64,000 nt of DNA from Mucilaginibacter sp. KACC 22773. Its GTDB lineage: Bacteria > Bacteroidota > Bacteroidia > Sphingobacteriales > Sphingobacteriaceae. Shown here in pieces: positions 32,747 through 40,934 of the stretch; positions within the stretch are counted from its first letter, which is position 1, and each line of letters begins with the position of its first letter. The position numbers were made by a program, and so were the translations under genes. The stretch is taken from contig NZ_CP117883.1 in NCBI RefSeq assembly GCF_028736215.1, positions 6,758,001 through 6,822,000 of the forward strand, given 5' to 3'. The notes under the pieces were generated by a model. It ran no database searches. It was not told where the DNA came from and saw only the letters and a list, made by a program, of their open reading frames with translations.

Positions 32747-34222
32747 TTATCCAAACAATTGCCCAAATACCTCTTCGATGCTGCTTACTATTTTGATATC
32801 GATATCGTAGCGGGATAGGTCCATACGTTTTTTGTCCTGCCCGCCGGATGGGAGGTTGTACTTGGAGATAAAGATCTGGTTAAAGCCCAGCTTTTGGGCT
32901 TCGGCAATACGCTGCTCAACGCGGTTTACTGCCCTAATCTCGCCAGATAGGCCAATTTCGCCTGCAAAGCATGTTTTGAAGGGAATGGGCATATCTTCAT
33001 GAGACGATATAATGGCTGCAGCCAGGCCCAGGTCAATCGCAGGGTCTTCTACCCTGATGCCGCCCGTAATATTCAGGAATACATCTTTAGCTGCCAGCCT
33101 GAAACCGCATCGTTTTTCTAATACGGCCAGCAACATGCTCATTCGTTTGGTATCAAAGCCTGTTGCAGTACGCTGAGGAGTACCGTAGGCAGATGCACTT
33201 ACCAATGCCTGGGTTTCTATCAGCATGGGCCTCATCCCCTCTAAAGTGGCCGATATGGTGATGCCGCTCAGCGGTTCGTCGCGGTGCGATAGCAGGATTT
33301 CTGAGGGGTTGGATACCTCCCTCAGCCCTTCACCCATCATCTCGTAAATACCCAGCTCAGATGCTGAGCCGAAACGGTTTTTTATCGTACGCAGAATGCG
33401 GTAAACATGGTGCCTGTCGCCTTCAAATTGCAACACGGTATCAACCATGTGCTCCAATATTTTGGGCCCTGCAATTGCACCATCCTTGGTAATATGCCCT
33501 ATCAGGAACACCGGCGTAGAGGTTTCTTTGGCAAAACGCAGCATTTCGGCCGTACACTCCCGTACCTGCGATACACTCCCCGGCGTCGATTCGATGTGCG
33601 ATGAGTGCAGGGTTTGGATAGAATCTATCACCACCAGATCGGGTTCCAGCGCCTCTATTTGCTTAAATATGTTTTGAGTGGAGGTTTCACAAAGTATGTA
33701 AGAGCCCCCCCCGTCCCCTAAAGGGGGAGCCTCCGAATTAACCATCGCCGAGCTATTCCTTTTTGCTCCCCCTTCAGGGGGCTGGGGGGCTGTTAATCGT
33801 TCTGCCCTCATCTTAATCTGCCTTTCGCTTTCCTCGCCCGATACATACAACACCTTCAGGTTGGGCATATTAAGCGCCAGTTGCAGCATCAGGGTCGATT
33901 TACCTATGCCCGGCTCGCCTCCTATAAGCACTAATGAGCCGGCCACTATCCCGCCTCCCAAAACGCGGTTAAATTCTTTATCCGGGGTAAGTACCCTATC
34001 CTCCTCGTTAAAGGTAATATCGGCTACCTGTACGGGCTTGTTGGCGCGTTGCTGGGTATTGGATGTTACCTTCCAGGTAGGTACAGCATTGCTGGCATTG
34101 CCCTTTTCTATAATTTCTTCAACAAAAGTGTTCCATTGCTGGCACGATGGGCATTTACCCAACCATTTGGGCGATTCGAAGCCGCAGCTTTGGCAGAAAT
34201 AGGCAATTTTAGTTTTGGCCAT
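32747..34222 (-). CDS. radA: DNA repair protein RadA, with in-frame repeat insertion
   Basis: A 491-residue RadA/Sms recombination helicase that drives branch migration of recombination intermediates. The zinc finger is CQSC-x13-CPSC near residues 10-27, the Walker A GEPGIGKST at 103-111 and the RadA-specific TIKNRFGSASELG is present. A Lon-protease-like C-terminal domain carries GGIRVEDPAIDLGLAAAI. Residues about 144-174 (beginning TAPQPPEGGAKRN, ending PPLGDGGGS) are absent from other RadA proteins. They are encoded by a palindromic element at 33703-33791. The insert falls in the loop between MRAERL and YILCET, where about seven residues are usual, so the ATPase core can probably still fold. 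Confidence 0.95.
   Translation of the reverse strand: MAKTKIAYFCQSCGFESPKWLGKCPSCQQWNTFVEEIIEKGNASNAVPTWKVTSNTQQRANKPVQVADITFNEEDRVLTPDKEFNRVLGGGIVAGSLVLIGGEPGIGKSTLMLQLALNMPNLKVLYVSGEESERQIKMRAERLTAPQPPEGGAKRNSSAMVNSEAPPLGDGGGSYILCETSTQNIFKQIEALEPDLVVIDSIQTLHSSHIESTPGSVSQVRECTAEMLRFAKETSTPVFLIGHITKDGAIAGPKILEHMVDTVLQFEGDRHHVYRILRTIKNRFGSASELGIYEMMGEGLREVSNPSEILLSHRDEPLSGITISATLEGMRPMLIETQALVSASAYGTPQRTATGFDTKRMSMLLAVLEKRCGFRLAAKDVFLNITGGIRVEDPAIDLGLAAAIISSHEDMPIPFKTCFAGEIGLSGEIRAVNRVEQRIAEAQKLGFNQIFISKYNLPSGGQDKKRMDLSRYDIDIKIVSSIEEVFGQLFG
33703..33791. repeat. GC-rich palindromic element inside radA (89 bp)
   Basis: The element begins AGCCCCCCCCGTCCCC and ends GGGGGCTGGGGGGCT. Left (33703-33730) and right (33765-33791) arms are largely complementary and each holds a CCCCT-AAAGGGGG-type hairpin. 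It has the same end signature and size as the 88-bp copy at 2716-2803. The frame of radA is kept through it with no stop codon. Confidence 0.9.
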
Positions 34223-34500
34223 GGAAGTTTGATGTGCAGATTTTAAATTTCAAATGTGCAAATGGTGAAATTTGCACGGTATACACAAATATGTGGATAA
34301 ATTTTCTGACTTACTAATTTATTTAGCAATTGCCGCTTCTACCCTTCATTTTTTATCTCAAAACAGGCAACATCTCAACTCGTTGAAAATCAAACATATA
34401 ACAAATTAAATAAAACAAGAATATATAATTAATTGAAAATGAACGAATTAACTATCACCCAAACTTCACCTGCCGATACCCTCCGACACCCATAGTACAT

Positions 34501-34554
34501 CCTTTCGGTACCTTTTGAATACCCTTTGCCCACCTTTTGGATACCTTTCTGCAT
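34501..34554 (+). repeat. Five imperfect tandem 11-mers upstream of a Crp/Fnr gene
   Basis: The successive units are CCTTTCGGTA, CCTTTTGAATA, CCCTTTGCCCA, CCTTTTGGATA and CCTTTCTGCAT. The period is close to one helical turn, so each unit would face the same side of the DNA. It ends 131 bases before the regulator start. Confidence 0.6.
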
Positions 34555-34674
34555 CACCGGCTTTTCGGAGATAAAATGAGTAGCCGGGGAGGGCTATATA
34601 AAAACAAAAAACCGGATGCAAAAGCTTAAAGCTGCTTATTTAAATTACGGTAGGGCGCCGGGTACCTTATTCTG

Positions 34675-34682
34675 TATCTTTG
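34675..34682 (+). promoter_or_regulatory. Promoter -7 element at Crp/Fnr start, leaderless transcript possible
   Basis: TATCTTTG fits TAnnTTTG and ends 3 bases before the ATG at 34686. The TTG at 34680 that extends the frame by two codons lies inside this element, so ATG 34686 is preferred. The start point would be at about the ATG. Confidence 0.5.
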
Positions 34683-34685
34683 AAA

Positions 34686-35264
34686 ATGGGTAATGCCAAA
34701 CTGCTCGAATATCTCCAATTGCTGCTTCCCGAATCGCCGGAAACCGTGCCCCTCATAGCAGGGTATTTTGAGAAGAAGAACCTTAAAAAAGGTGATATCA
34801 TTTTAAAGGCCGGCGAAGTTTGCCCAGCCTTTTATTTTGTAGAAGACGGCCATCTGCGTACATACTACCGCAACACCGATGGGGCCGAAATCAATATTTA
34901 CTTTCACCTGGAAGGTTCAGTAACATCCGACCATAGGAATGGCAAGGCAGGGATCCCGTCGGAATTTACCATCGCTGCAGGCGAGAAAAGCGAAATATGG
35001 GTATTAAACCGCAAAAAGTTAGAAGAACAATGCTACGCCAACTCCCAAATAATGGTTTTTGGCCGAAGACTGCTGAGCAGCATGTTACTTGACTTAAATG
35101 CGCATAGTAACCTTTTCAAAATGTACTCCCCCGCCGAACGTTACCGGTATATCGAGAAAAACCAGCCTCATATATTACAGCGTATCACCCTCACAAACCT
35201 GGCCTCGTACCTGGGGATAAACCGGCGAACGCTTAGCCGGATCAGGGCGATAAAACGATTTTGA
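34686..35264 (+). CDS. Crp/Fnr family transcriptional regulator
   Basis: A 192-residue regulator distantly similar to the one at 25295. The cNMP-binding-like barrel is at about 15-115 (GDIILKAGEVCPAFYFVEDG, EINIYFHLEGSVTSDHRN, WVLNRKKLEEQCY). A dimer helix is followed by a short C-terminal helix-turn-helix (ITLTNLASYLGINRRTLSRIRAI). There is no cysteine cluster for FeS. The downstream isochorismatase-like gene, 121 bases on, is a possible target. Tandem 11-mers and a -7 element lie upstream. Confidence 0.9.
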   Translation: MGNAKLLEYLQLLLPESPETVPLIAGYFEKKNLKKGDIILKAGEVCPAFYFVEDGHLRTYYRNTDGAEINIYFHLEGSVTSDHRNGKAGIPSEFTIAAGEKSEIWVLNRKKLEEQCYANSQIMVFGRRLLSSMLLDLNAHSNLFKMYSPAERYRYIEKNQPHILQRITLTNLASYLGINRRTLSRIRAIKRF

Positions 35265-35385
35265 GACACTTGTCCCGGGCCGATCCTACCGCAATCAGTT
35301 AATTTTACACTTGCTTATAAAGCACTGCTATCGAAAATATCGATTTAGCAAACCGAAGCATTTAACAAATTAAACCCGGTAAAAC

Positions 35386-35934
35386 ATGCAAAATAATACA
35401 GCTCTTTTAGTGATGGACATGCAGCTGCCCGTGGTAGCACGCCTGGGCAATCCTGAAACACTGCTTGGCAATGTGGCCAACGCTATAGCCAATGCACGCG
35501 CCGTGCAAATACCCGTTATTTATGTGGTTGTAGGTTTCAGGGCAGGCGGCCCTGAAATTAGCCGGCAAAATAAAATATTTGGCGCCACTAAAGACCGCCT
35601 TTCAGGGGTTAACCCCAACGAAATGACAAAAGTTCACCCTCGCCTAACGCCCGCAGCCAACGAGCTTGTTGTGGTAAAACGCCGTGTGAGCGCCTTTACC
35701 GGCAGCGATCTGGAAGTGATTTTAAGGGCCCAGCAAATACAACATATTGTATTAACCGGCATTGATACCAGCGGCGTAGTACTATCAACACTGCGCGAAG
35801 CTGCCGATAAAGATTACCGCATTACGGTATTGGCAGATTGCTGCGGCGACGCAGACAAAGAAGTGCATCGTGTACTAACTACCAAAGTTTTTGTTAGCCA
35901 GGCAGAGGTGATGACATTGGCCGATTGGGGGTAA
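35386..35934 (+). CDS. Isochorismatase-like hydrolase lacking the catalytic cysteine
   Basis: A 182-residue cysteine-hydrolase-fold protein. Asp11 (LLVMDMQ) and Lys98 (VVVKRRVSAF) of the Asp-Lys-Cys triad are present. The nucleophile position in TGIDTSGVVLSTLREA is Gly/Val (about 130-131) where nicotinamidase-type enzymes have Cys. True isochorismatases of the EntB/PhzD type also lack Cys and still hydrolyse a vinyl ether, so an isochorismatase-like or non-amidase reaction is possible. It is cytosolic. Its position after a Crp/Fnr gene suggests that regulator may control it. Confidence 0.85.
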   Translation: MQNNTALLVMDMQLPVVARLGNPETLLGNVANAIANARAVQIPVIYVVVGFRAGGPEISRQNKIFGATKDRLSGVNPNEMTKVHPRLTPAANELVVVKRRVSAFTGSDLEVILRAQQIQHIVLTGIDTSGVVLSTLREAADKDYRITVLADCCGDADKEVHRVLTTKVFVSQAEVMTLADWG

Positions 35935-35982
35935 AAAATAAATGGCGATATAACCTTTTTGTTGCTCCCTCCTTTTACCACG

Positions 35983-38292
35983 CTATTTCTCATCCACATA
36001 ACTCTTAAAGTATTCACACTCTTTAAGCACCTCTTTATAATAAGCCGTTTTGCTGTAGTTGTTTTTTAATAGCTGGAAATACTTGTTTAAATAAGTATAG
36101 CTTGTATCGTTAATTACCTTTTTAATATAGTTAGGATTATCTACCCCGTTATAAGAATCGTTCTGGGCGCATTTGCTGAGCATGAAGGTGCAGCGGGCGC
36201 GCTGTTCATTGGTTGTGGCGTTGCGGAGCGCAAGGGTGTAATATTTGGTGGCTGCGGCCATGTCATAATGACTATCCAAAGCCGCATTAGCATCATCACC
36301 GCTGCCCGATAAATCCGTATTAAGTGCATTAGGTGATGTATCGATGCCAAGGTCTTCATACTGGTAAAATGCGCGGCCATTGCCGTAATAGGTAATATTG
36401 TAATAAGCATTGGCCATAAGCCAGGTATTACGGTATACGTTTTTGCCGGCTTTTACTTCGGTTTGCAGTTTTAGTAGCGTTTGCACAAAGGATAATGGCG
36501 TAAATTTTTGCTTTTGCGGGGCGGCGGCGTCACAATCATGGCAATCCATTATCCGGCTGTTGAAGGGATTGGCGTAAAGTACAAATTCTACAGGCTTCAT
36601 TTTTTTTAGCAGGAATATCGCCTTAGCCGTTTGCTGCCGATAAACCAGGCTAAGCGCCTGGTGGTAATACAGGTTATCTAAAGTTACAGGGTAGTAACGT
36701 ACCATCACCTTTTCAAAAGGTGTTTTATTGGTTTTTGTAAGCAGCTTAATCAGGTTTTCTACCTGCGCGCTATCTTTATAAATTACATAGTTATTGTTAA
36801 AGCAAACTTCCTTAACCAGGTTACCTTGCCGGTGATATAGCCGCGCAATTACCTGCATTACCGTGCCTTTGGCGTCACTGTATCTCAATTTACTTAATGT
36901 CGATCCGCTTTTTCCCAGGGTTGGGTCGGCCAGCCAGTTTAATGGTTCGGTTAGCTGGCGCTCGGTGGTGGCATCCATTCTTTTGAGTTTGTTAACTATC
37001 AGCAATATATCCAGCAGTTTGCCTTGCGCCTGTACGTTTACATCGCCCGGCGGGAACTGTTTTTTGGCAATGGCGTAAAACTTGCCTGCAGCCTTGTAAT
37101 TGCTATCGAGGTAATTGATGTAGCCTGCCGCCAGGCTCCAGAAATAAGGTTTGGCAGTGTTCCCTTTAAGTGCCATAGTTTCTACCAGGTGCTTACCATC
37201 AAGGTAGCTTTTCCTAACCGAATCCGGGTTAACAGGGTCACTGTATATCCCCGAGGATTCATGGCTGTTAACCATCCGGCTTAACAACAAATCAAGTTTT
37301 TCAGATTTTGGGTCAAGTGCTATAATCTCTTTCATAGCCCGGTTTTCATCATACTGGATGCCCAGCATTTGCCAAAGTGTTATCTGCTCATCTTTGTTTT
37401 TTGCCATCCGCAGCGTAGCCTTCCAGTCGGTTTCATTTTGCGGGTGAAAGCTCCAGTAACTGGGGATCTTTAACTCGTACGAGTAATTGTAACACAGGCT
37501 ATACAGGTAATTGGATAGGGCATAGTTTTTTTGGTGGTAATAATAACCTGCAACATAACCAAGGGCACGGTAGTAAGTTAAATCCTTTGCAAACCCATCT
37601 TTATATTTATTAAATATCGCTACCGATTTGGCGTTGGCAGCGTCATTGTCCCTGAAATAATAGTACCTGACCAACTGAAACCACAACCGCGATTTGATGA
37701 ACGGATCATTTTCATCCTGAAAAGCATGCGTTAATGATGACTCCAGTTTAGCGGGCGCGTATAACGGGGTAACTTTGTCCCAGCTACGCTGGCTATTGTT
37801 TACGGTAAATATTTCGCAACTTTTGGCCAGCTGCAGGTATTTAAAAAAGCCGGAAAGCTGCGCTTTATCGGGCCTGCCTTTACTGCTATCGGGGTATGCC
37901 GCTGGTAAAGCATGCAACGCACCGGTGTAGTTTTTATAAACGGTGTCAATCATCCCGCGGGTTGCCGTAGTCAACAAAAACAGGAGAGACTGGCGGGCAA
38001 ACTGCCCGTTAAAATGATGATACCACTCATCAGTCACCTTTTCATTGTACCATATATTACTGTCATCTGCGTGGTCCAACCCGTAGTAAACCTCGTTGCC
38101 GGTATAAAAAAATGGCAAGTATTGCTTGTTTACAAAAAACTCGGGCGTAAAAGCCGAATACTCCGGCTCGTACGAATCGGCACAAGCCCAGATGACACCG
38201 GCGAGGGCAAGGGTACAAAAACTAAAAACGATCAGAAACCTGGCGGATAGTTTCTGCCTGATATTCAGATAGGTTGATGTTGGCCAATTCAT
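35983..38292 (-). CDS. Large uncharacterised lipoprotein with TPR-like helices
   Basis: Not recognised as a characterised family. The 769-residue protein has a signal segment (LSARFLIVFSFCTLALAGVIWAC) with a lipobox-like Cys37. The mature part is rich in Tyr, Asn and Lys, with helix pairs resembling tetratricopeptide repeats (AAGYINYLDSNYKAAGKFYA, ATKYYTLALRNATTNEQRAR, CTFMLSKCAQNDSYN). A CHDCD motif lies near 562. A pattern of YYFRDNDAANAKSVAIFNKY recalls TPR helix turns. Its first 71 bases overlap the end of the upstream lipoprotein gene in another frame. The only upstream-of-signal ATG is the one used, so the overlap seems real. Confidence 0.75.
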   Translation of the reverse strand: MNWPTSTYLNIRQKLSARFLIVFSFCTLALAGVIWACADSYEPEYSAFTPEFFVNKQYLPFFYTGNEVYYGLDHADDSNIWYNEKVTDEWYHHFNGQFARQSLLFLLTTATRGMIDTVYKNYTGALHALPAAYPDSSKGRPDKAQLSGFFKYLQLAKSCEIFTVNNSQRSWDKVTPLYAPAKLESSLTHAFQDENDPFIKSRLWFQLVRYYYFRDNDAANAKSVAIFNKYKDGFAKDLTYYRALGYVAGYYYHQKNYALSNYLYSLCYNYSYELKIPSYWSFHPQNETDWKATLRMAKNKDEQITLWQMLGIQYDENRAMKEIIALDPKSEKLDLLLSRMVNSHESSGIYSDPVNPDSVRKSYLDGKHLVETMALKGNTAKPYFWSLAAGYINYLDSNYKAAGKFYAIAKKQFPPGDVNVQAQGKLLDILLIVNKLKRMDATTERQLTEPLNWLADPTLGKSGSTLSKLRYSDAKGTVMQVIARLYHRQGNLVKEVCFNNNYVIYKDSAQVENLIKLLTKTNKTPFEKVMVRYYPVTLDNLYYHQALSLVYRQQTAKAIFLLKKMKPVEFVLYANPFNSRIMDCHDCDAAAPQKQKFTPLSFVQTLLKLQTEVKAGKNVYRNTWLMANAYYNITYYGNGRAFYQYEDLGIDTSPNALNTDLSGSGDDANAALDSHYDMAAATKYYTLALRNATTNEQRARCTFMLSKCAQNDSYNGVDNPNYIKKVINDTSYTYLNKYFQLLKNNYSKTAYYKEVLKECEYFKSYVDEK

Positions 38293-39268
38293 AGTAAATG
38301 ATGGTTCTGTTGGGTTGTTGCGGGAGGTATTTAATCAATTGTTTTGCTGCCGTGTTTAAACCGGCAGCAGTAATTTCTTCAAGCTTAAAAATATCATTTT
38401 GTTTGATATAAATACCTGCTAAAAAAAAGCTGTGCCTGGCGCGGTAATTATTTGCGCCGGCAATCTTTTCAAAATCATCCCGGTTATCAAGCTGCCCGTG
38501 CCCTATTTTACCGTACACCTGGATTAATTTACCCTCCCTGATGTGGATGGCCCACGAAAACAGGGGTAATGCCACATCCAGTTTAAGTGGATACGATGTT
38601 ACATAGGGTACATATTTTTCGGCATCGGCATCATTGTAAATAGAGTTTGGCTGCTGCAAATTGGCATTCAGTTTACCCATATTGTAAAACATCAGCACTC
38701 CCCTATCAACAGGGGGCACGCCGGTACGCTCCTTAAATTTTACCTGGTGCAGCCTGATGGTGGCCTGTAACTGGTGCCGGTTAAGCGTTTTAAAAGCCAG
38801 CAGGAAATTGAAATACCGTTGCCGGGTGGTCAGCGTCCAGTCGCAATCAACCTGTACGCTGGTATAATTAATATGTTGCTCACCGGCAAGGTTACCAAGC
38901 AGTTTATTGCAATTTACAGCCAGGCTATCAACGGCTGTATCGGGCATGTTTTCGAAGGTAGCGTTGGCGATATAAATAACCGGTGTGATATTTAGCCCGG
39001 CCAGCGTATCGCCAAACTGTACCATTGCGTTTGGGTACGCGCGGCGCTGATTTTTATCCCAGTTTACATCAAAAAAACGGACGTATATCTTGTTGGTACC
39101 AACCTGTTTTATCAGCCCTGCCTGCCCGGCCCCGAGTTTAAAATTGGTTTTCCAATAGTAAAAAGCGGTTGCGGCCGTGCTGTTGTTTTTACCGCACGAA
39201 CATGCAAACAACATGATAATCATACAATAAACAACTATCGAACAGGTACGGTTATACATAAAATTCAT
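38222..39268 (-). CDS. Uncharacterised lipoprotein, possible TIM-barrel
   Basis: A 348-residue lipoprotein (start at MNFMYNRTC; another ATG at 39259; an upstream extension to 39337 adds only MNNCSFGCDKQEVKC-type residues). The signal is MYNRTCSIVVYCMIIMLFACSC. Strand-helix order with KIYVRFFDVNW, ITPVIYIANATF, SVQVDCDWTLTTRQRYFNFL, QATIRLHQVKFK, GVLMFYNMG and LDVALPLFSWAI looks like a TIM barrel. Acidic residues at strand ends (DVNW, DCDW) could be catalytic, as in glycoside hydrolases. Family not identified. It overlaps the TPR-like lipoprotein gene by 71 bases, so the pair is tightly coupled. Confidence 0.75.
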   Translation of the reverse strand: MNFMYNRTCSIVVYCMIIMLFACSCGKNNSTAATAFYYWKTNFKLGAGQAGLIKQVGTNKIYVRFFDVNWDKNQRRAYPNAMVQFGDTLAGLNITPVIYIANATFENMPDTAVDSLAVNCNKLLGNLAGEQHINYTSVQVDCDWTLTTRQRYFNFLLAFKTLNRHQLQATIRLHQVKFKERTGVPPVDRGVLMFYNMGKLNANLQQPNSIYNDADAEKYVPYVTSYPLKLDVALPLFSWAIHIREGKLIQVYGKIGHGQLDNRDDFEKIAGANNYRARHSFFLAGIYIKQNDIFKLEEITAAGLNTAAKQLIKYLPQQPNRTIIYYELANINLSEYQAETIRQVSDRF

Positions 39269-39337
39269 TTCTAAACGCCTGCTGCTATTGTCGCATTTCA
39301 CCTCTTGTTTGTCGCAACCAAAACTACAATTATTCAT

Positions 39338-39720
39338 CAGTATCCGATAGCTTTGTTGGGCAACTTACCTCAACAATATGATGTGTTTCGGTTCAAATGA
39401 ACATTGGCTTCGAACGGCGGGGAAGACTCACCCGGCGAGGCTGCGCCCGCCACCCTCTCTTCGGCTTCGCCGGAAAGAGGGACCTGAAGAGTTGAATGCA
39501 TGTAGCATACCAAATTACCCACCGTTCAAGCCCCTCTTTCCATCGCAGATGAAGAGAGGGATGTCGGGCGCAGCCTCGACAGGGTGAGTCGTCGCCGCCA
39601 TACGATATACATCATTCCTTCGCGAAATTTTATACCTCAACATAACGAGTTTGCCTACCTTTTATCATCGCAACTAATTAACTATTTTTAAACCAACCTA
39701 AAAGCGCCAATTACCCAGCC
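39338..39720. other. Gap filled mostly by a long palindromic element
   Basis: The stretch between the divergent lipoprotein and DUF1569 genes contains the 166-bp palindromic element entered separately, an AT-rich sequence at 39338-39395 and about 110 bases of promoter-side sequence before the DUF1569 ATG. No credible gene. Confidence 0.7.
39425..39590. repeat. Long palindromic element with GACTCACCC ends (166 bp)
   Basis: The outer arms GACTCACCC-x-GCGAGGCTGCGCCCG (39425-39450) and CGGGCGCAGCCTCG-x-GGGTGAGTC (39565-39590) are near-perfect complements. Inside the left half, CCTCTCTTCGGC and GCCGGAAAGAGG form a further hairpin (39453-39480), and GAAGAGAGGG (39551-39560) matches its complement. 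The element is GC-rich against AT-rich surroundings. It has the form of a MITE or large REP pair. Confidence 0.85.
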
Positions 39721-40164
39721 ATGAAAACCATTTTTGACAACGCCACCCGTGCCGAACTTATTGCCCGTATAAATACCCTCGATGAAAACAGTACCGCGCA
39801 ATGGGGTAAAATGACCGTTTACCAGATGCTGAAACATTGCAGCCTGTGGGAAGAAATGGTATTGGGTAAAACCACATACAAACAATCGTTTATTGGAAAG
39901 CTGTTTGGCAAAATGGCCCTGAAGGGTATGCTAAAAGACGACAGCCCTGTCAAAAAAAACATGCCTACTGTTCCTGGCTTTAACATAACCGGCACGGGCG
40001 ATGTGGAGGTCGAAAAAACCAAATGGATCAGCCTGATCAATGAGGAAGAAAATTTTGCCAACCACAATTTTGTACATCCTTTTTTTGGCAAAATGACCAA
40101 GGAACAGATAGGCTGCTTTGCCTATAAACACATCGACCACCATTTGAGGCAGTTTGGGGCTTAA
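39721..40164 (+). CDS. DUF1569 DinB-like protein
   Basis: A 147-residue protein of the DUF1569 branch of the DinB/YfiT four-helix superfamily. Likely metal ligands are His in YQMLKHCSLWEEM, His in NHNFVHPFFGKM and the C-terminal KHIDHHLRQFG. FNITGTGDVEVEKTKWISLI is the middle region. It is cytosolic. The reaction is unknown; related proteins are thiol-dependent transferases. It is a single gene. Confidence 0.85.
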   Translation: MKTIFDNATRAELIARINTLDENSTAQWGKMTVYQMLKHCSLWEEMVLGKTTYKQSFIGKLFGKMALKGMLKDDSPVKKNMPTVPGFNITGTGDVEVEKTKWISLINEEENFANHNFVHPFFGKMTKEQIGCFAYKHIDHHLRQFGA

Positions 40165-40286
40165 AGGATTTAACCGTTAAACAGTGCCCTCACCGGCATC
40201 TTACAGATAGCCGGTTGTGATTAACTGCCGCTTTAAGAAACAGCGTTATGTGCGGACACAGGCGCCGATAGCGAAAAACAAAAAAA

Positions 40287-40303
40287 AGCCGCTAAACGCG
40301 GCT
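40287..40303 (-). terminator. Terminator after lspA
   Basis: AGCCGC (40287-40292) pairs with GCGGCT (40298-40303), loop TAAAC. The preceding A-run gives the U-tract on the minus strand, and TCTTTT follows on the plus strand, so it can also serve the DUF1569 transcript. Confidence 0.85.
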
Positions 40304-40328
40304 CTTTTCAATATAATATTGTTTTTTA

Positions 40329-40934
40329 TTATTCCTCAACCATTTCGCTGTTGGGGCTTGCTACCTCAGGTACTTCGTGTTTGAAGTAGCGCTTTTGGTA
40401 TAGCAGGATCATGATAACGCCCACGCATATTGCCGAATCGGCCAGGTTAAATACCGGCCTGAAAAACTCGAACGATTCACCTCCCCACAGGGGGAACCAG
40501 GTTGGATAAGTACCCTTTAACAAGGGGAAGTAAAACATATCTACAACGCGGCCATGAAACAGTTTACCATGCTGAAACAGGATGCCGTAAAAGGTAGAGT
40601 CGATAATGTTACCTACGGCGCCGGCTAAAATAAGCGCCACGTTCATGATCAACCCGCGATGATATTTGTGTTTAATGAGGTAAACCAAGCTGTATACAAT
40701 GCCTACAACCGCCGCTATGCGGAACAGGGTTAACGCCAGCTTACCGGCATCGCCACCCCACTCCATGCCAAATGCCATGCCGTTATTTTCGGTGTAGTGC
40801 AGCATGCCATGGCTGCCCAGGAAACGAATTTCTTCGCCCATGTACATATACCTGCGTACCCAGGTTTTAATAGCCTGATCGGCAAGGATAATGATGAAAG
40901 CGGTAAAAAAAGGTTTGGTGTAAGCAGCCTTCAT
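40329..40934 (-). CDS. lspA: Lipoprotein signal peptidase (signal peptidase II)
   Basis: A 201-residue inner-membrane aspartyl protease that removes signal peptides from prolipoproteins. It has four membrane segments (about 7-24, 70-92, 97-117 and 160-182). The catalytic aspartates lie in the family motifs GNIIDSTFYG and FNLADSAICVGV. The N-terminal ADQAIKTWV is the conserved DQ(x)TK-like site, and TENNGMAFG matches the usual NxGxAFG. The C-terminal tail (KRYFKHEVPEVASPNSEMV) is longer than in E. coli. It is the last gene of ileS-dksA-lspA, starting at the base after the previous stop. It would process the many lipoproteins encoded in this window. Confidence 0.96.
   Translation of the reverse strand: MKAAYTKPFFTAFIIILADQAIKTWVRRYMYMGEEIRFLGSHGMLHYTENNGMAFGMEWGGDAGKLALTLFRIAAVVGIVYSLVYLIKHKYHRGLIMNVALILAGAVGNIIDSTFYGILFQHGKLFHGRVVDMFYFPLLKGTYPTWFPLWGGESFEFFRPVFNLADSAICVGVIMILLYQKRYFKHEVPEVASPNSEMVEE

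Larger units (their letters stand above)
34223..34685. other. Gap between radA and Crp/Fnr gene: repeats and tandem 11-mers
   Basis: This 463-base divergent gap holds a GATGTGCAGATTT simple repeat copy at 34229-34275 and an AT-rich stretch to about 34440. A tiny frame of 18 codons follows at 34439-34495 (MNELTITQTSPADTLRHP), without supporting evidence of being real. Then come five tandem units of about 11 bp at 34501-34554 (consensus CCTTTTGGATA). A second GC-richer stretch leads into the -7 element of the regulator gene. No convincing protein gene. Confidence 0.6.

Noticed and set aside
34439..34495. 18-codon frame MNELTITQTSPADTLRHP
   Set aside because: Too short, no start or family support; possibly a relic, but nothing shows this.
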